From positions 310,001 through 374,000 of the forward strand of contig NZ_QJVJ01000003.1 in assembly GCF_003217775.1 (NCBI RefSeq): a DNA stretch of 64,000 nt, read 5' to 3'. The DNA comes from Paenibacillus flagellatus. Lineage in GTDB: Bacteria > Bacillota > Bacilli > Paenibacillales > NBRC-103111. Each line of letters opens with the position of its first letter. The stretch's first letter is position 1. Shown in pieces: positions 41,978 to 50,276 of this stretch. The translations under genes were made by a program, and so were the position numbers. The notes beneath the pieces are model-generated. The model saw only the letters and a list, made by a program, of their open reading frames with translations, did not search any database and was not told the origin of the DNA.

Positions 41978-43315
41978 TCACGCCGGCTTGTGCGCCGGCT
42001 GCGGCGCTTTTTTGCCGAACGATGCGAAATAGAGCAGCGCGCTCGCTGCAACGACGAAGCTTAACAACAAAATCAAATTACCGTATAAGTACGCGTTGGC
42101 GTTCGCCAGCAGCGGATGAAGCGGAAACGCGAACACCTCCCGCTCCATCGCCTTCGCGACAAGCGCCGTCACGACTGCTCCGGAAATCGTCGACGTCATG
42201 TTGAACAGCCCCATGCCGACGCCGATCTGGGGACCGGGCAATATTTGCGTGACACTCTCCGTCAACGCCGTCTGTACGAAGGAAAAACCGATATACATCA
42301 GGATAAGCGCGACGCCGATGTACCATACCCATAGCCCGATCGCGGACGATTGAAGCAGCAAGCTCGTCGCGACCAAGGCGAGCCCCACGTACACGACGAA
42401 ATGGCTCCCCCGCTTCACCGTCAAATTGCCGGCGACCCGTCCGAAGACGACGGCGCTGATCGCGCCCGGGAACATGACGAGACCGATGCTTTCCGTGTCG
42501 AGTCCGTATAGGTTGCTGAGCATGAGCGGGATGACGAACATGACCGACATGACGGTGCCGAAGATGAGAAAGCCGATGAACAGCGCGTTCCGGTAGCGCG
42601 CATTCGCGAACAGGGACGGCTCGACGAACGGTTCCTTCGCCCGGCGAATATGGACGATAAAGACGATTAGCGCGAGAAGTGCGGCGAGCAAATAGAGCAA
42701 GTTCGTCTCCGTCGTGAACAAAATGACCATCGAGACGACGACGCCGAGCAGCACCGCGCCGATGACGTCCAGCTTGCCGGATCCGCGGTCCTCCGCCGGC
42801 AAAAGCTTCCGGAAAAACGGAACGGCTACGATGACGGGCAGCGGGACGAGAAACAGAAACGACCAGTGGAACGAGCCCGCGACGTATCCGCCCAGCACCG
42901 GACCGATCCCGACCGCGAACGATACCGTCGACGTAATGACGCCGAACAGCCTCCCCCGCTCTTCCGCCGTGAAGAAGCGGGCTACCATGACGAAGACGAG
43001 CGCCGGGATGGCGGAGCCGCCGGCCCCTTGAATCGCCCTCGACAAAATAACGGCGGGATACCACGCTTGCAGGACGAACCCGAGCAGCGACCCCGCGCTG
43101 TACAGGACGATGCCGATCGTGATCAGCTTCTTGACGCTGAACATGTCGGACAGCTTGCCGAAGATGACCATCCCCATGCCGAACGCGATGAAAAAAATCG
43201 TCACCACCCAGCTGACGCCGGAGGCATCCAGCCCGAACTGCTCGGCGATGTTCGGCGTCGAGACGTTGAATACCGATTCGTTCAAAACGGCGAAAAAAAT
43301 GACGTAGTAATCCAC
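41978..43315 (-). CDS. MFS exporter, DHA2 family, with apparent N-terminal frameshift
   Basis: The main open frame gives 445 residues with many membrane helices, VSWVVTIFFIAFGMGMVIFGKLSD as the DHA2 loop-2 signature and GAGGSAIPALVFVMVARFFTAEERGR as motif C region. The only usable start, a GTG at 43315, lacks a ribosome site. A better start, ATG 43380 with GGAAAGGAAG, opens a frame encoding a hydrophilic stretch then KKSVLWITTSFF; it shifts at a run of seven T (43299-43293 on the minus strand) and ends at 43282. One extra T would join the two into an ordinary N-terminus. So the gene is a sequencing error, a phase-variable gene or a recent pseudogene. It follows the AraC gene by 76 bp. Confidence 0.85.
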   Translation of the reverse strand: MDYYVIFFAVLNESVFNVSTPNIAEQFGLDASGVSWVVTIFFIAFGMGMVIFGKLSDMFSVKKLITIGIVLYSAGSLLGFVLQAWYPAVILSRAIQGAGGSAIPALVFVMVARFFTAEERGRLFGVITSTVSFAVGIGPVLGGYVAGSFHWSFLFLVPLPVIVAVPFFRKLLPAEDRGSGKLDVIGAVLLGVVVSMVILFTTETNLLYLLAALLALIVFIVHIRRAKEPFVEPSLFANARYRNALFIGFLIFGTVMSVMFVIPLMLSNLYGLDTESIGLVMFPGAISAVVFGRVAGNLTVKRGSHFVVYVGLALVATSLLLQSSAIGLWVWYIGVALILMYIGFSFVQTALTESVTQILPGPQIGVGMGLFNMTSTISGAVVTALVAKAMEREVFAFPLHPLLANANAYLYGNLILLLSFVVAASALLYFASFGKKAPQPAHKPA

Positions 43316-43380
43316 AGCACGCTCTTCTTCACGCCGGGATCGGTTGCCGCGGGTGCGGAGCGGCTTTCCGCAACATTCAT
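43282..43380 (-). other. Out-of-frame 5' part of the MFS gene (33 codons, T7 tract)
   Basis: ATG 43380 with a good ribosome site starts a frame that matches the expected DHA2 N-terminus up to the T7 tract and then stops at 43282. The overlap with the main frame and the continued homology across the tract identify a single-base shift. Confidence 0.75.
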
Positions 43381-43456
43381 GATTATGCTTCCTTTCCGAT
43401 TGGGTTAGGTTCTTTAAACCTTTCCCATTGTAGCACCCGTTGCGGAACCGGGTTTC

Positions 43457-44269
43457 TTATCGATTGCTATTGTGCTGGCCGATCCGGCTCACCCGATTGA
43501 TGAAGTTGTTCATCAACAGCGGCAGCGAGATCAGAATCGGCGGATCGTCCTGCCGGGGCGGGTGCAGCGTGACAATCTGATAAGGGACGGGCGCTCGGGC
43601 TCCGACGACGATCGGCTCCCTCGAACGAGTGCGCAGCGTAGCGTGCGGGAGCAAAAAATCGAGCGCCTTCATCCCCCAGGCAACGGACGTCGCCATCAAA
43701 TAATAAACGCCCGGCTTGACGTTCGTAAATCGAAACTCCCCCAACGACGACAGCAGCGTTCCGTATAAGGGAAGCCCTTCCGGGATCGGCTTCGGAAACA
43801 AGCCGATCAGCACGACGCCGTCGAACGGCACTTCGGCCCGCACGGTTCCTTCGACCGTTCCGTGCTGGGGCACGTTCGGGCGCATATCCGACCAATCGTC
43901 CAACGACTGCAGCGCGCGAAACAGATTGTCCGCCTTCTTCGCCGAGTTGCGAAAGTCGGAGGGCGTGACGCCGACCCGTTCGGTAAACCGGGTCGTGAAC
44001 GTGCCCAGGCTTTGCTGGCCGATCTCGAGTCCGATGTCCCGGATGCTCAGGTTCGTGCGCAGCAGCAAATCCTTCGCCTTTTGCAGCCGGAGCGACGATA
44101 CGTAATATTGAGGGGACAAGCCGATTTTCTCCTTGAAAATGCGGGCGAAATGGTACTGGCTGTAAGCGACGTGGCTCGCCAGCTTGGAAAGCGTGATCGG
44201 CTCGTGAATATTTTGATGGATGAAAGCGATGGCCTCGTCGATCTCCGAATAACGGTCCGTAATGATCAC
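43457..44269 (-). CDS. AraC-family transcriptional regulator
   Basis: 270 residues. Two helix-turn-helix units fill about residues 8-108: ITLSKLASHVAYSQYHFARIFKEKIG and LSIRDIGLEIGQQSLGTFTTRFTERVGVTPSDFR. The C-terminal half, with VVLIGLFPKPIPEG and GVYYLMATSVAWGM, is a carboxypeptidase-regulatory-like or other ligand domain, an order (DNA-binding first) less common in the family. GTG start at 44269 behind AAGGTG. It precedes the frameshifted exporter on the same strand and probably controls it. Confidence 0.92.
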   Translation of the reverse strand: MIITDRYSEIDEAIAFIHQNIHEPITLSKLASHVAYSQYHFARIFKEKIGLSPQYYVSSLRLQKAKDLLLRTNLSIRDIGLEIGQQSLGTFTTRFTERVGVTPSDFRNSAKKADNLFRALQSLDDWSDMRPNVPQHGTVEGTVRAEVPFDGVVLIGLFPKPIPEGLPLYGTLLSSLGEFRFTNVKPGVYYLMATSVAWGMKALDFLLPHATLRTRSREPIVVGARAPVPYQIVTLHPPRQDDPPILISLPLLMNNFINRVSRIGQHNSNR

Positions 44270-44396
44270 TCTTGCACCTTCCTAACCATCCGAATCGATC
44301 TGAGAACAATTGTTCGCATCCATCATATCACATGTTCAGCCGGATTAGAATGCATCATACAACTATTTCCAACGCCCGCCGCCCCTCCGGATGAAC

Positions 44397-44434
44397 GCGG
44401 AAAGCCCGTTCGCCGAGGCGGGACGGGCTTTCGC
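44397..44434 (-). terminator. Terminator of the VOC gene at 44449
   Basis: GCGGAAAGCCCGT and ACGGGCTTTCGC form the stem; the T-run is inside the right arm, so it is moderate. Confidence 0.75.
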
Positions 44435-44448
44435 GGTTCGCGGGAGAT

Positions 44449-44871
44449 TCAGTCCCGCTTGGTGAAAATTTGGAAGACGACGCCGAACTTGTCCGTCACG
44501 ACGCCGAAGCCGGGGCTGAAATACGTCGGTTGCAGCGGCATATCGACACGACCGCCCCGGCTCAACGATTCGAACAGCCGTTGCGAACGGGCGACGTCGG
44601 CCGTCGAAATACAGACGCACACCAGGCTTCCCGGCCGCTCGGACGATTCCGTTTCCGAATCGGCCACGAACAGCTCCGCGTCGCCGACTTTCAGCACGGA
44701 GTGAGCTACCCGGCCTTTAAGGGAGTCCGGCATCGGACGTTCCGGGTCGGCCGGCGCGTCTCCGAACGTCTGCTTGAACACGACTTCGGCTTCGAGCGCC
44801 TGCTCATAGAAGCGGATCGCTTCCTCGGCCTTTCCGTCCAACTGGATAAATGGGGTCAATGTCAACGTCAT
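44449..44871 (-). CDS. VOC-family protein (PhnB-like)
   Basis: 140 residues from the ATG at 44871 (AAGGAGAGG upstream); a longer frame has no site. MTLTLTPFIQLDGKAEEAIRFYEQAL is the PhnB-like opening and SPGFGVVTDKFGVVFQIFT the closing strand with the Asp-Lys-Phe-Gly signature. PhnB-like proteins are a VOC subgroup of unknown or diverse function, often next to stress or resistance genes. A TGACA-N5-TGTCA repeat lies 64 bp upstream. Confidence 0.9.
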   Translation of the reverse strand: MTLTLTPFIQLDGKAEEAIRFYEQALEAEVVFKQTFGDAPADPERPMPDSLKGRVAHSVLKVGDAELFVADSETESSERPGSLVCVCISTADVARSQRLFESLSRGGRVDMPLQPTYFSPGFGVVTDKFGVVFQIFTKRD

Positions 44872-45280
44872 GACGAATCCTCTCCTTTTTTTCATACCTT
44901 TTTCGGTTACAGGTTCAGTGTAGCCGATGATAGTGACAAGGCCTGTCATGGATTATGAAATAAATCGTTAAGATTCGGGACAACGGTTTATAACAGCACC
45001 CCACCATTTTCTTCCTCGTACCCAAATGGATTTTATCCAATGACGAACCTTCTTCGGCGGGCAAGACCGGGATTGGATTCATCCGGTAGAGTTGTCCCCA
45101 AAAGGCGAAATGGAGCCGGTTGGCCGCCATTCTGCCGGTCATGTTCCAATGGCCCCCTCGTTCAGCTTCCCTTCGAGTTCATTTTTTGGATGGATTTCGG
45201 TCGGATGCACACGATGCGATGATACGCGAAAACGTGCGAAGGACCCGCTCCGCTTTCGCGAAAGCGAGTCCTTCGCCTCG
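44872..45280. other. Intergenic region with operator-like repeat and palindromic hairpin
   Basis: 409 bp. TGACAAGGCCTGTCA (44934-44948) lies upstream of the VOC gene. The stretch 44960-45230 has no gene, ribosome site or known RNA motif that I can support. Near the right end lies the perfect 16-bp palindrome CGCTTTCGCGAAAGCG with extended arms. Confidence 0.5.
45239..45275. terminator. Long hairpin after the PNPOx-like gene
   Basis: CGCTTTCGCGAAAGCG (45251-45266) is a perfect palindrome inside wider arms GAAGGAC/GTCCTTC. Position fits termination of the minus-strand gene, but no U-tract follows; it may instead be a protein site. Confidence 0.4.
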
Positions 45281-45832
45281 TCACTTCAACCCCAGCGGGG
45301 TCGGCAAGCCGTCGATGCTCGACGCGTTTTTTTGTTCGCGGTACCGGACTAGCCCTTCCTCCCCTTTTTGAATCGCCCAACGGGTCAACGTATCCCGCTC
45401 GCCGCCGTACTCCATGAACGGCACGGCGTATCCGCATGACGTCTGCACTTTATGAACGTCGACAGAGACGATTTGTCTCGCTCCCGGCAGGGGCGGGAAT
45501 AGCGGGAAAAGCGACTCCCATTCGGGGGAATCGGGCAGGTGGACCGAACCGGTTCCATACAGTCTCATAATGTTCGGCGGTCCTTCGAACGCGCAAAACA
45601 TGATCGTGATTCTTCCGTTCTCGAGCAGATGCGCGCTCGTCTCGCTGCCGCTACCGGTCAAGTCCAAATAAGCGACCCGGTTGGCGGACAATATGCGCAG
45701 CGAATCGTAGCCTTTCGGCGACAAATTGACGTGCCCTTCCGCGGAAAGCGGCGCCGTCGCCACGAAAAACAGATGCTGCCTGCGGATGAACGCCTCGTGC
45801 TCGGGCAGCAGGGCGGCGAATTGTTTCCCCAT
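45281..45832 (-). CDS. Pyridoxamine 5'-phosphate oxidase-fold protein
   Basis: 183 residues from the ATG at 45832 (AAGGAGAG). Split-barrel flavin/PLP family pattern: FIRRQHLFFVATAPLSAEGHVNLSPKGYDSLRILSANRVAYLDLTGSGSET and NPMRL/NIMRLYGTGSV. The PPNIMRLYG and DVHKVQTSCGYAVPF segments mark the group of pyridoxamine-oxidase-like flavoproteins of unknown reaction. -10-like TATAAT lies 55 bp upstream. Monocistronic. Confidence 0.88.
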   Translation of the reverse strand: MGKQFAALLPEHEAFIRRQHLFFVATAPLSAEGHVNLSPKGYDSLRILSANRVAYLDLTGSGSETSAHLLENGRITIMFCAFEGPPNIMRLYGTGSVHLPDSPEWESLFPLFPPLPGARQIVSVDVHKVQTSCGYAVPFMEYGGERDTLTRWAIQKGEEGLVRYREQKNASSIDGLPTPLGLK

Positions 45833-45950
45833 ACTCCGTCTCTCCTTTTGCGACTCCGATTGGTGATGCGCATGCGGACGATCCGATACCATTATAATAC
45901 AATTCGGCCGGATCGTGGACGGAATCGCGTACGGAGAGCCGCCTTTTCCG

Positions 45951-46250
45951 TTACGGGGAAGGAATGGCCAGCGCCGTTTTCGCGTTTTGAAGGTCGAGCC
46001 GGATTTGTTCCGGTACGTCGCGTGGGATATAGAACCGCTTCCTAACCACATAGTCGGTCAGCTGTCCGTACAGCTCGATCGCCTCCTCGAGCTGCCGGGC
46101 CAGCACCTCCCGGATGTCGGGCGAAGCCGTCTCGGTCAAGGCGACGGCGTAATTGTGGACTCCCGATTTGGCCGCGATCAGCATGTCCATCGCGATGACC
46201 TGGTCGGTCAGCGTATCGACGCCCATCAGCCGTTCGATTATCGTATTCAT
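45951..46250 (-). CDS. CotF-like spore coat protein
   Basis: 99 residues of the Coat_F type: MDMLIAAKSGVHNYAVALTETASPDIREVLARQLEEAI is the repeated helix pattern of the family, and RFYIPRDVPEQIRLDLQNAK the end. It is the downstream member of the second CotF pair after adhB, like YraD in B. subtilis. AGGAGG precedes the ATG. It lies 12 bp behind its small partner gene and shares a 30-residue block with the larger copy at 47661-48023. Confidence 0.88.
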   Translation of the reverse strand: MNTIIERLMGVDTLTDQVIAMDMLIAAKSGVHNYAVALTETASPDIREVLARQLEEAIELYGQLTDYVVRKRFYIPRDVPEQIRLDLQNAKTALAIPSP

Positions 46251-46262
46251 ATACCGATCCTC

Positions 46263-46463
46263 CTATTGGACCGTCTTCGCGAGCAATCCGGTCAGCTCCT
46301 GCAGCTGTCTCGTCGACACGTCGACGTCCTGCTCCATGATCGCCTTGAGCTCGGGGTCCGACACCAGCATGTGCATCGTTTTCGACTTCGTCATGCAAAT
46401 CGTCTTGAACGCAACGATCTCGTGCAAATCCAACGTTTCGTGCAAGGCGTAATGATCGGTCAT
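46263..46463 (-). CDS. Small spore-coat-associated protein (YraE/YraG-like)
   Basis: 66 residues from the ATG at 46463 (AAAAGGAGG). It is a paralogue of the 68-residue protein at 48045-48251: both have LHEIVAFKTIC/IHELMNFKTIC, TKSK, MHMLVSDPELKAIMEQDV/MQGIVFDKDLKALMQKDV. In B. subtilis a protein of this kind accompanies each CotF-like protein in the yra cluster. Function is structural and unknown in detail. Confidence 0.85.
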   Translation of the reverse strand: MTDHYALHETLDLHEIVAFKTICMTKSKTMHMLVSDPELKAIMEQDVDVSTRQLQELTGLLAKTVQ

Positions 46464-46504
46464 CGTCGAATCGCCTCCTTTTCCTTCGTACCGCACGACG
46501 GGAG

Positions 46505-47641
46505 CTACGGCTTGAGCACCACTTTGATGCAGCCGTCCAGCTTGCCGTCGAACAGCTCGTACCCTTTCTTCGCTTCGGACAGCGGGAGTACGTGGGTGAT
46601 GACGTCGCCGACGTCGACCTTGCCTCCCGAGATCAATTCGTACAGATAAGGCATGTAATGGATGACCGGCGCCTGCCCCGTCCGAATATTGACGTTGCGC
46701 TGGAAAATGTCGCCGAACGGAAACCCGTTGTACCGCATCCCGTATACGCCCGTCACTTGAATCATGCCGCCTTTGCGGACGGCTTGCGACGCCGTGACGA
46801 GCGCGCCCATGGCGCCGCCGTGCAGCTTCAGACCCGACGCCAAAAATTCGAGCGGCGTCATTTTGCCGTCCATGCCGACGCAGTCGATGACGACGTCCGC
46901 CCCGCCCTTCGTCATTTCTTTCAGATGATTGCCGATGTTTTCCTCCGACTCGAAATTGACGATTTCGACGTTGTTCGTCCGTTTGGCGTGGTCCAGCCGA
47001 TATTGGACGTAATCGACGGCGATCACCCGCTTGGCTCCTTTCAGCCACGCGAATTTCTGCGCGAGCAAACCGACGGGACCGCAGCCGAGCACGATGACCG
47101 TGTCGCCGTTCTTTACGCCCGCATTGTCGACGCTCCAGTAAGCGGTGGACGCCGCATCGGAGATCAGGCACAGCTTTTCGTCCTCGACCTCGCAATTTTC
47201 CGGCAATTTGAACGGAGTAAAGTTGGCGTACGGCACCCGCAAATATTCGGCTTGCCCTCCCGCATAGCCGCCGGCCGTCTCGGAATAGCCGAAATAAGCA
47301 CCGATCTCGCCGTGCGGATTCGAGTTGTCGCATTGGCTTTCAAGCTGGTGCGTGCAATAGTAGCAATGTCCGCAGCTGATCGTAAACGGTACGATGACCC
47401 GGTCGCCCTTCTTCAAATTCGCGACTTCCGGTCCCACCTCCTCGACGACGCCCATCGGCTCGTGCCCGATAATGTAATCGGTCGGGAAGTTCGGGATCAT
47501 GCCGTGAATGAGATGGAGATCGGAGCCGCAAATCGCCGTCGTCGTCAGCTTGACGATGATGTCGTCCGGTTTTTCGATTGTCGGGTCCTGAACTTCTTTG
47601 ACTTGCACGTTTTTGATGCCTTGGTACGTTACGGCTTTCAT
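46505..47641 (-). CDS. adhB: Zinc-dependent alcohol dehydrogenase
   Basis: 378 residues. AICGSDLHLIHGMIP and GHEPMGVVEEVG give the catalytic zinc ligands; CGHCYYCTHQLESQC the structural zinc site (four Cys). NAD loop VIVLGCGPVGLLAQKF. It matches AdhB of the Bacillus yraGF-adhB-yraED locus in type and position, between two CotF-like pairs. The natural substrate is unknown; expression in sporulation is suggested by context. It lies 19 bp behind the CotF-like gene. Confidence 0.9.
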   Translation of the reverse strand: MKAVTYQGIKNVQVKEVQDPTIEKPDDIIVKLTTTAICGSDLHLIHGMIPNFPTDYIIGHEPMGVVEEVGPEVANLKKGDRVIVPFTISCGHCYYCTHQLESQCDNSNPHGEIGAYFGYSETAGGYAGGQAEYLRVPYANFTPFKLPENCEVEDEKLCLISDAASTAYWSVDNAGVKNGDTVIVLGCGPVGLLAQKFAWLKGAKRVIAVDYVQYRLDHAKRTNNVEIVNFESEENIGNHLKEMTKGGADVVIDCVGMDGKMTPLEFLASGLKLHGGAMGALVTASQAVRKGGMIQVTGVYGMRYNGFPFGDIFQRNVNIRTGQAPVIHYMPYLYELISGGKVDVGDVITHVLPLSEAKKGYELFDGKLDGCIKVVLKP

Positions 47642-47660
47642 CGGTCGGGCTCCTCCGTCG

Positions 47661-48023
47661 TCATTTGTTGGGCGTCGCGAACGTGCCGAGTCTGGACGTA
47701 TCGTCGGGGAACAGCTTCATCTCGGCGATTTTGAGCGTGGTGTCGGCCGCGTTCAGGTCCAGCTCCAGCTGCTCTCCCACGTCATAAGCGCGGAGCCATC
47801 CTCTTTCCGTCATGAGCCGGCTGATGTCCTCGTGAAGCCGAAGCGCCTCGCGAAGCTGCCGGCGCACGACCTCCCGGGCTTCGGGACTGACCGTCTCCGT
47901 CAAGGCGAACGCACAGTTGCGGACCCCGCTCTTGGCCGCCAGCAAAAATTCCATGGCGAACGTCGCGTCCGCTCGGTGCGGCATCCCTTCGGCGTTGATC
48001 GGGTCCAAATAATCGTTGTTCAT
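47661..48023 (-). CDS. CotF-like spore coat protein (YraF-like)
   Basis: 120 residues from ATG 48023 (the GGAGG is 14 bp upstream, a long gap; GTG 48038 overlaps it and would add 5 codons). FAMEFLLAAKSGVRNCAFALTETVSPEAREVVRRQLREAL is the Coat_F repeat. Paralogous with 45951-46250 and adjacent, by 21 bp, to a 68-residue partner. Likely coat or forespore protein. Confidence 0.87.
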   Translation of the reverse strand: MNNDYLDPINAEGMPHRADATFAMEFLLAAKSGVRNCAFALTETVSPEAREVVRRQLREALRLHEDISRLMTERGWLRAYDVGEQLELDLNAADTTLKIAEMKLFPDDTSRLGTFATPNK

Positions 48024-48044
48024 GGTCGGAACGTGCACCTCCGT

Positions 48045-48251
48045 TTATTGGATGGGCGCTTTCGGATACAACTGCTGCAGCTCCCGAATCGCTTGCATCG
48101 ACTGCTCGACGTCTTTTTGCATGAGTGCTTTTAAATCTTTGTCGAAAACGATTCCTTGCATGAGCTTCGATTTGGCCAAGCAAATCGTCTTGAAGTTCAT
48201 CAGCTCGTGAATTTCCATCGTTTCGTGCGGAGCCAAAGCGGGCTGATTCAT
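48045..48251 (-). CDS. Small spore-coat-associated protein (YraG-like)
   Basis: 68 residues, first gene of the cluster; GGAGGTGA precedes the ATG at 48251. It is a paralogue of the protein at 46263-46463. A candidate sigma-F-type promoter ends about 26 bp upstream. The order on this strand is then CotF-like, adhB, small partner, CotF-like, identical to B. subtilis yraG-yraF-adhB-yraE-yraD. Confidence 0.87.
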   Translation of the reverse strand: MNQPALAPHETMEIHELMNFKTICLAKSKLMQGIVFDKDLKALMQKDVEQSMQAIRELQQLYPKAPIQ

Positions 48252-48277
48252 ACGGTCACCTCCGTTTGATCGACATC

Positions 48278-48306
48278 GGTATTTTCACCTAAACGTGGGG
48301 CGTTAT
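48278..48306 (-). promoter_or_regulatory. Candidate sigma-F/G promoter of the adhB coat cluster
   Basis: Minus strand GTATA (48306-48302), 14 bp, GGTGAAAATA (48287-48278). The -10 fits the sigma-F pattern GGNRANAHTR fully; the spacer is one base short of the usual 15. Confidence 0.5.
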
Positions 48307-48323
48307 ACCGCAACATCACCCGG

Positions 48324-48367
48324 AAAAAGAGAAAAGACCTTATGCCGTTTCCGAACGACAATAAGGT
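48324..48367 (-). terminator. Terminator of the NAD-epimerase gene
   Basis: AGACCTTAT and ATAAGGTCT are the arms; TTTCTCTTTTT follows on the minus strand. Confidence 0.85.
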
Positions 48368-48390
48368 CTGAAGTTGAAAAACGTTCCGGG

Positions 48391-49242
48391 TCAGCCGAGC
48401 CGATCGCGGAACCCCGTTCGCCATGTGGCTGCCTCGGGTACCCAACCGTATCGCCGCGCCTTCGCATTGGAGGCTCCGCGCTCGCCCCGGTTGGCTCCGC
48501 CTCGCGCGTCGGGGAAAGGCGCCCCCACCGCCTCGGCGAAAACCGGCAGCCAGTCGGTACCGGGGGCCGGCTCGTCGTCGACGACGTTCACCGCCCCGGA
48601 CGGCCAATCGAGCGCAAGGCGGGCGGCGCGGGCCGCGTCCGCCACGTGCACGAACGAGCTGACGCCGTCCGTCGCGGCCAGCTCGCCGCGCCGTGCTTGT
48701 TCGGCGAACAAGCCGTCCTTCGCATACCACGTCCCCTCCCCATAGAAGAGACCGTAACGGAGAATGACATGCTCCGGCATCTCCGCCGTTTGACGCTCCA
48801 GCGCATATACCCCTTCGACCGTCGCTCGGCGCGGAGGCGGAGCGTCCAGATCGAGCGGCTCCTCTTCCGTCGCCGGCCCTTCGCCCGGCGCATACGCCCA
48901 TGAGATGCTTTGCGCGATCATTTTGCGTACGCCCGCGGCAAGCGCCGCATCGACCAGGTTTCGCGTGCCGACGGTGCGGATGTTCGCATTCGCCGCGAAA
49001 TCGCGGTCGCCCAGTGCGGTCAGCTGATGAACGACCGCCTCCGGCTTCGCCTGCCGGATCGCCTCGAACAAGGCGTCCCGATCGTATACGTCGACCTGTA
49101 CGGGGCGCGCCCCCATTTTCTCGAGTACCGGCGCCAAGGCCGGGTTGCGGATCAAGCCGACGACCTCGTGCCCCGCTTCAACCAGCATCGGCACGAGCGC
49201 CCTTCCGATGACGCCGCTTGCGCCTGCCACAACAATGTTCAT
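48391..49242 (-). CDS. NAD-dependent epimerase/dehydratase family (extended SDR) protein
   Basis: 283 residues with NAD loop VVAGASGVIGRALVPML and the classic strand-loop VHQLTALGDRD. The active-site region differs from canonical YxxxK: ISWAYAPGEGPATEEE and ALERQTAEMPEHVILRYGLFYGEGTWY, the Tyr-Lys pair being changed (YALERQ). It may thus be a reductase or a non-catalytic NAD-binding protein. ATG 49242 overlaps the EamA stop as ATGA, so both form a two-gene operon under the promoter at 50234-50262. Confidence 0.88.
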   Translation of the reverse strand: MNIVVAGASGVIGRALVPMLVEAGHEVVGLIRNPALAPVLEKMGARPVQVDVYDRDALFEAIRQAKPEAVVHQLTALGDRDFAANANIRTVGTRNLVDAALAAGVRKMIAQSISWAYAPGEGPATEEEPLDLDAPPPRRATVEGVYALERQTAEMPEHVILRYGLFYGEGTWYAKDGLFAEQARRGELAATDGVSSFVHVADAARAARLALDWPSGAVNVVDDEPAPGTDWLPVFAEAVGAPFPDARGGANRGERGASNAKARRYGWVPEAATWRTGFRDRLG

Positions 49243-50177
49243 CCCGTTTTTCCCCTTTCCATAATCGTTTCTTCCGCCCTGCTTCGCGTCCGAACGCGGA
49301 TGCCCAGTACGCCTCCGATAATAAGCGCGGCGCCGACGATATGATAATAGGCCAACCGCTCGTCCAGAAACACGATGCCCGCCGCGATCGATACGAAATT
49401 GCCCAGGTTGACGAACAAGCTCATGGCGGTCGCCTCCAGCTTGGACAAGACGTAATTGGACAGCAGCGAGGAGACGAGCGACGACAGCAGCCCGATATAC
49501 AGTATCGACACGACGAAGCCGGGCTCGGCCAACGGCCCGAACAGCTCCCGCATCGTCCCGGACGCCGCGTGCTTGGCGACCGCCAGCGCGTCGAAGCAGA
49601 TGCAGCCGATGAGCATCATCATGAAGCTCATCTCGACGGCGGAGTAGCCGTTCCGCATGAAACGCGCCATTACGTTGTACGACGACAGCAGGACGGCCGA
49701 CAGCAGCATCATGACGATGCCCGCCAAGCTCGTGCCGTGCAAGGACGCACCTCCCATGACAAGAATATAGACGACGCCTCCGACCGAGCACAGCACGGAC
49801 AGCTTTTGGACCCACGACGTTTTTTCGTTCAGTGCGATCGAGGCGAGGACGAGCGTGAATATCGGCACGGAAGCTTGAAAGATGCCTCCTTCGGACGAAG
49901 CCATCCGTTCGAGCCCGAACGCCTGAAAGCCGAAAAAGGCGGTCGGGTATACGAGGCCGATCGGTACAAGCCGCAGCCATCGGCGCCATTGCCATTGGAG
50001 CCGGACCCGGCCGATCAGGACGGGAATGCCGATTGCGGCGAACGACACGGTGAACCGGTACGCCAGCGTGTCGATCGGATCGGCGTATTGCAGCGCCACT
50101 TTCGTAAACAAAAAGGAAAAACCGATGATAAGCGAGTATAATAGAGCCAAACCGTATATGGCGCGTTGTCCGCCCAT
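49239..50177 (-). CDS. EamA/DMT-family transporter
   Basis: 312 residues, ten membrane helices in two EamA repeats; ALYSLIIGFSFLFTKVALQY opens repeat one, and SSLLSNYVLSKLEATAMSLF/NLGNFVSIAAGIVFLDERLA lies in repeat two. ATG 50177 has AAAGGCGG upstream; a GTG 8 codons earlier lacks a site. It is divergent from a MocR-type regulator whose palindrome lies just upstream of its promoter. Such pairs usually export amino acids or metabolites. Confidence 0.9.
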   Translation of the reverse strand: MGGQRAIYGLALLYSLIIGFSFLFTKVALQYADPIDTLAYRFTVSFAAIGIPVLIGRVRLQWQWRRWLRLVPIGLVYPTAFFGFQAFGLERMASSEGGIFQASVPIFTLVLASIALNEKTSWVQKLSVLCSVGGVVYILVMGGASLHGTSLAGIVMMLLSAVLLSSYNVMARFMRNGYSAVEMSFMMMLIGCICFDALAVAKHAASGTMRELFGPLAEPGFVVSILYIGLLSSLVSSLLSNYVLSKLEATAMSLFVNLGNFVSIAAGIVFLDERLAYYHIVGAALIIGGVLGIRVRTRSRAEETIMERGKTG

Positions 50178-50233
50178 GCGATGTCCGCCTTTCGTATTCA
50201 CGGGGTTGTCAAGCCGGCCGGCTTATGGATTCA

Positions 50234-50262
50234 AGCATAAGGGTGGCGGAGTCGCCGTTCAA
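50234..50262 (-). promoter_or_regulatory. Sigma-A promoter of the EamA operon
   Basis: Minus strand -35 TTGAAC (50262-50257), 17-bp spacer, -10 TATGCT (50239-50234). Confidence 0.7.
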
Positions 50263-50276
50263 TTGAAAAATAGCGA

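Noticed and set aside
44960-45230. Possible small RNA or tRNA in the gene-poor stretch
   Set aside because: No cloverleaf, no promoter-terminator pair, and no conserved stem could be made out by eye.
48391-49242. Link between this SDR and the glyco-peptide locus
   Set aside because: It lies 38 kb away, pairs with an EamA gene, and lacks the SQD1 catalytic triad, so it is unrelated.
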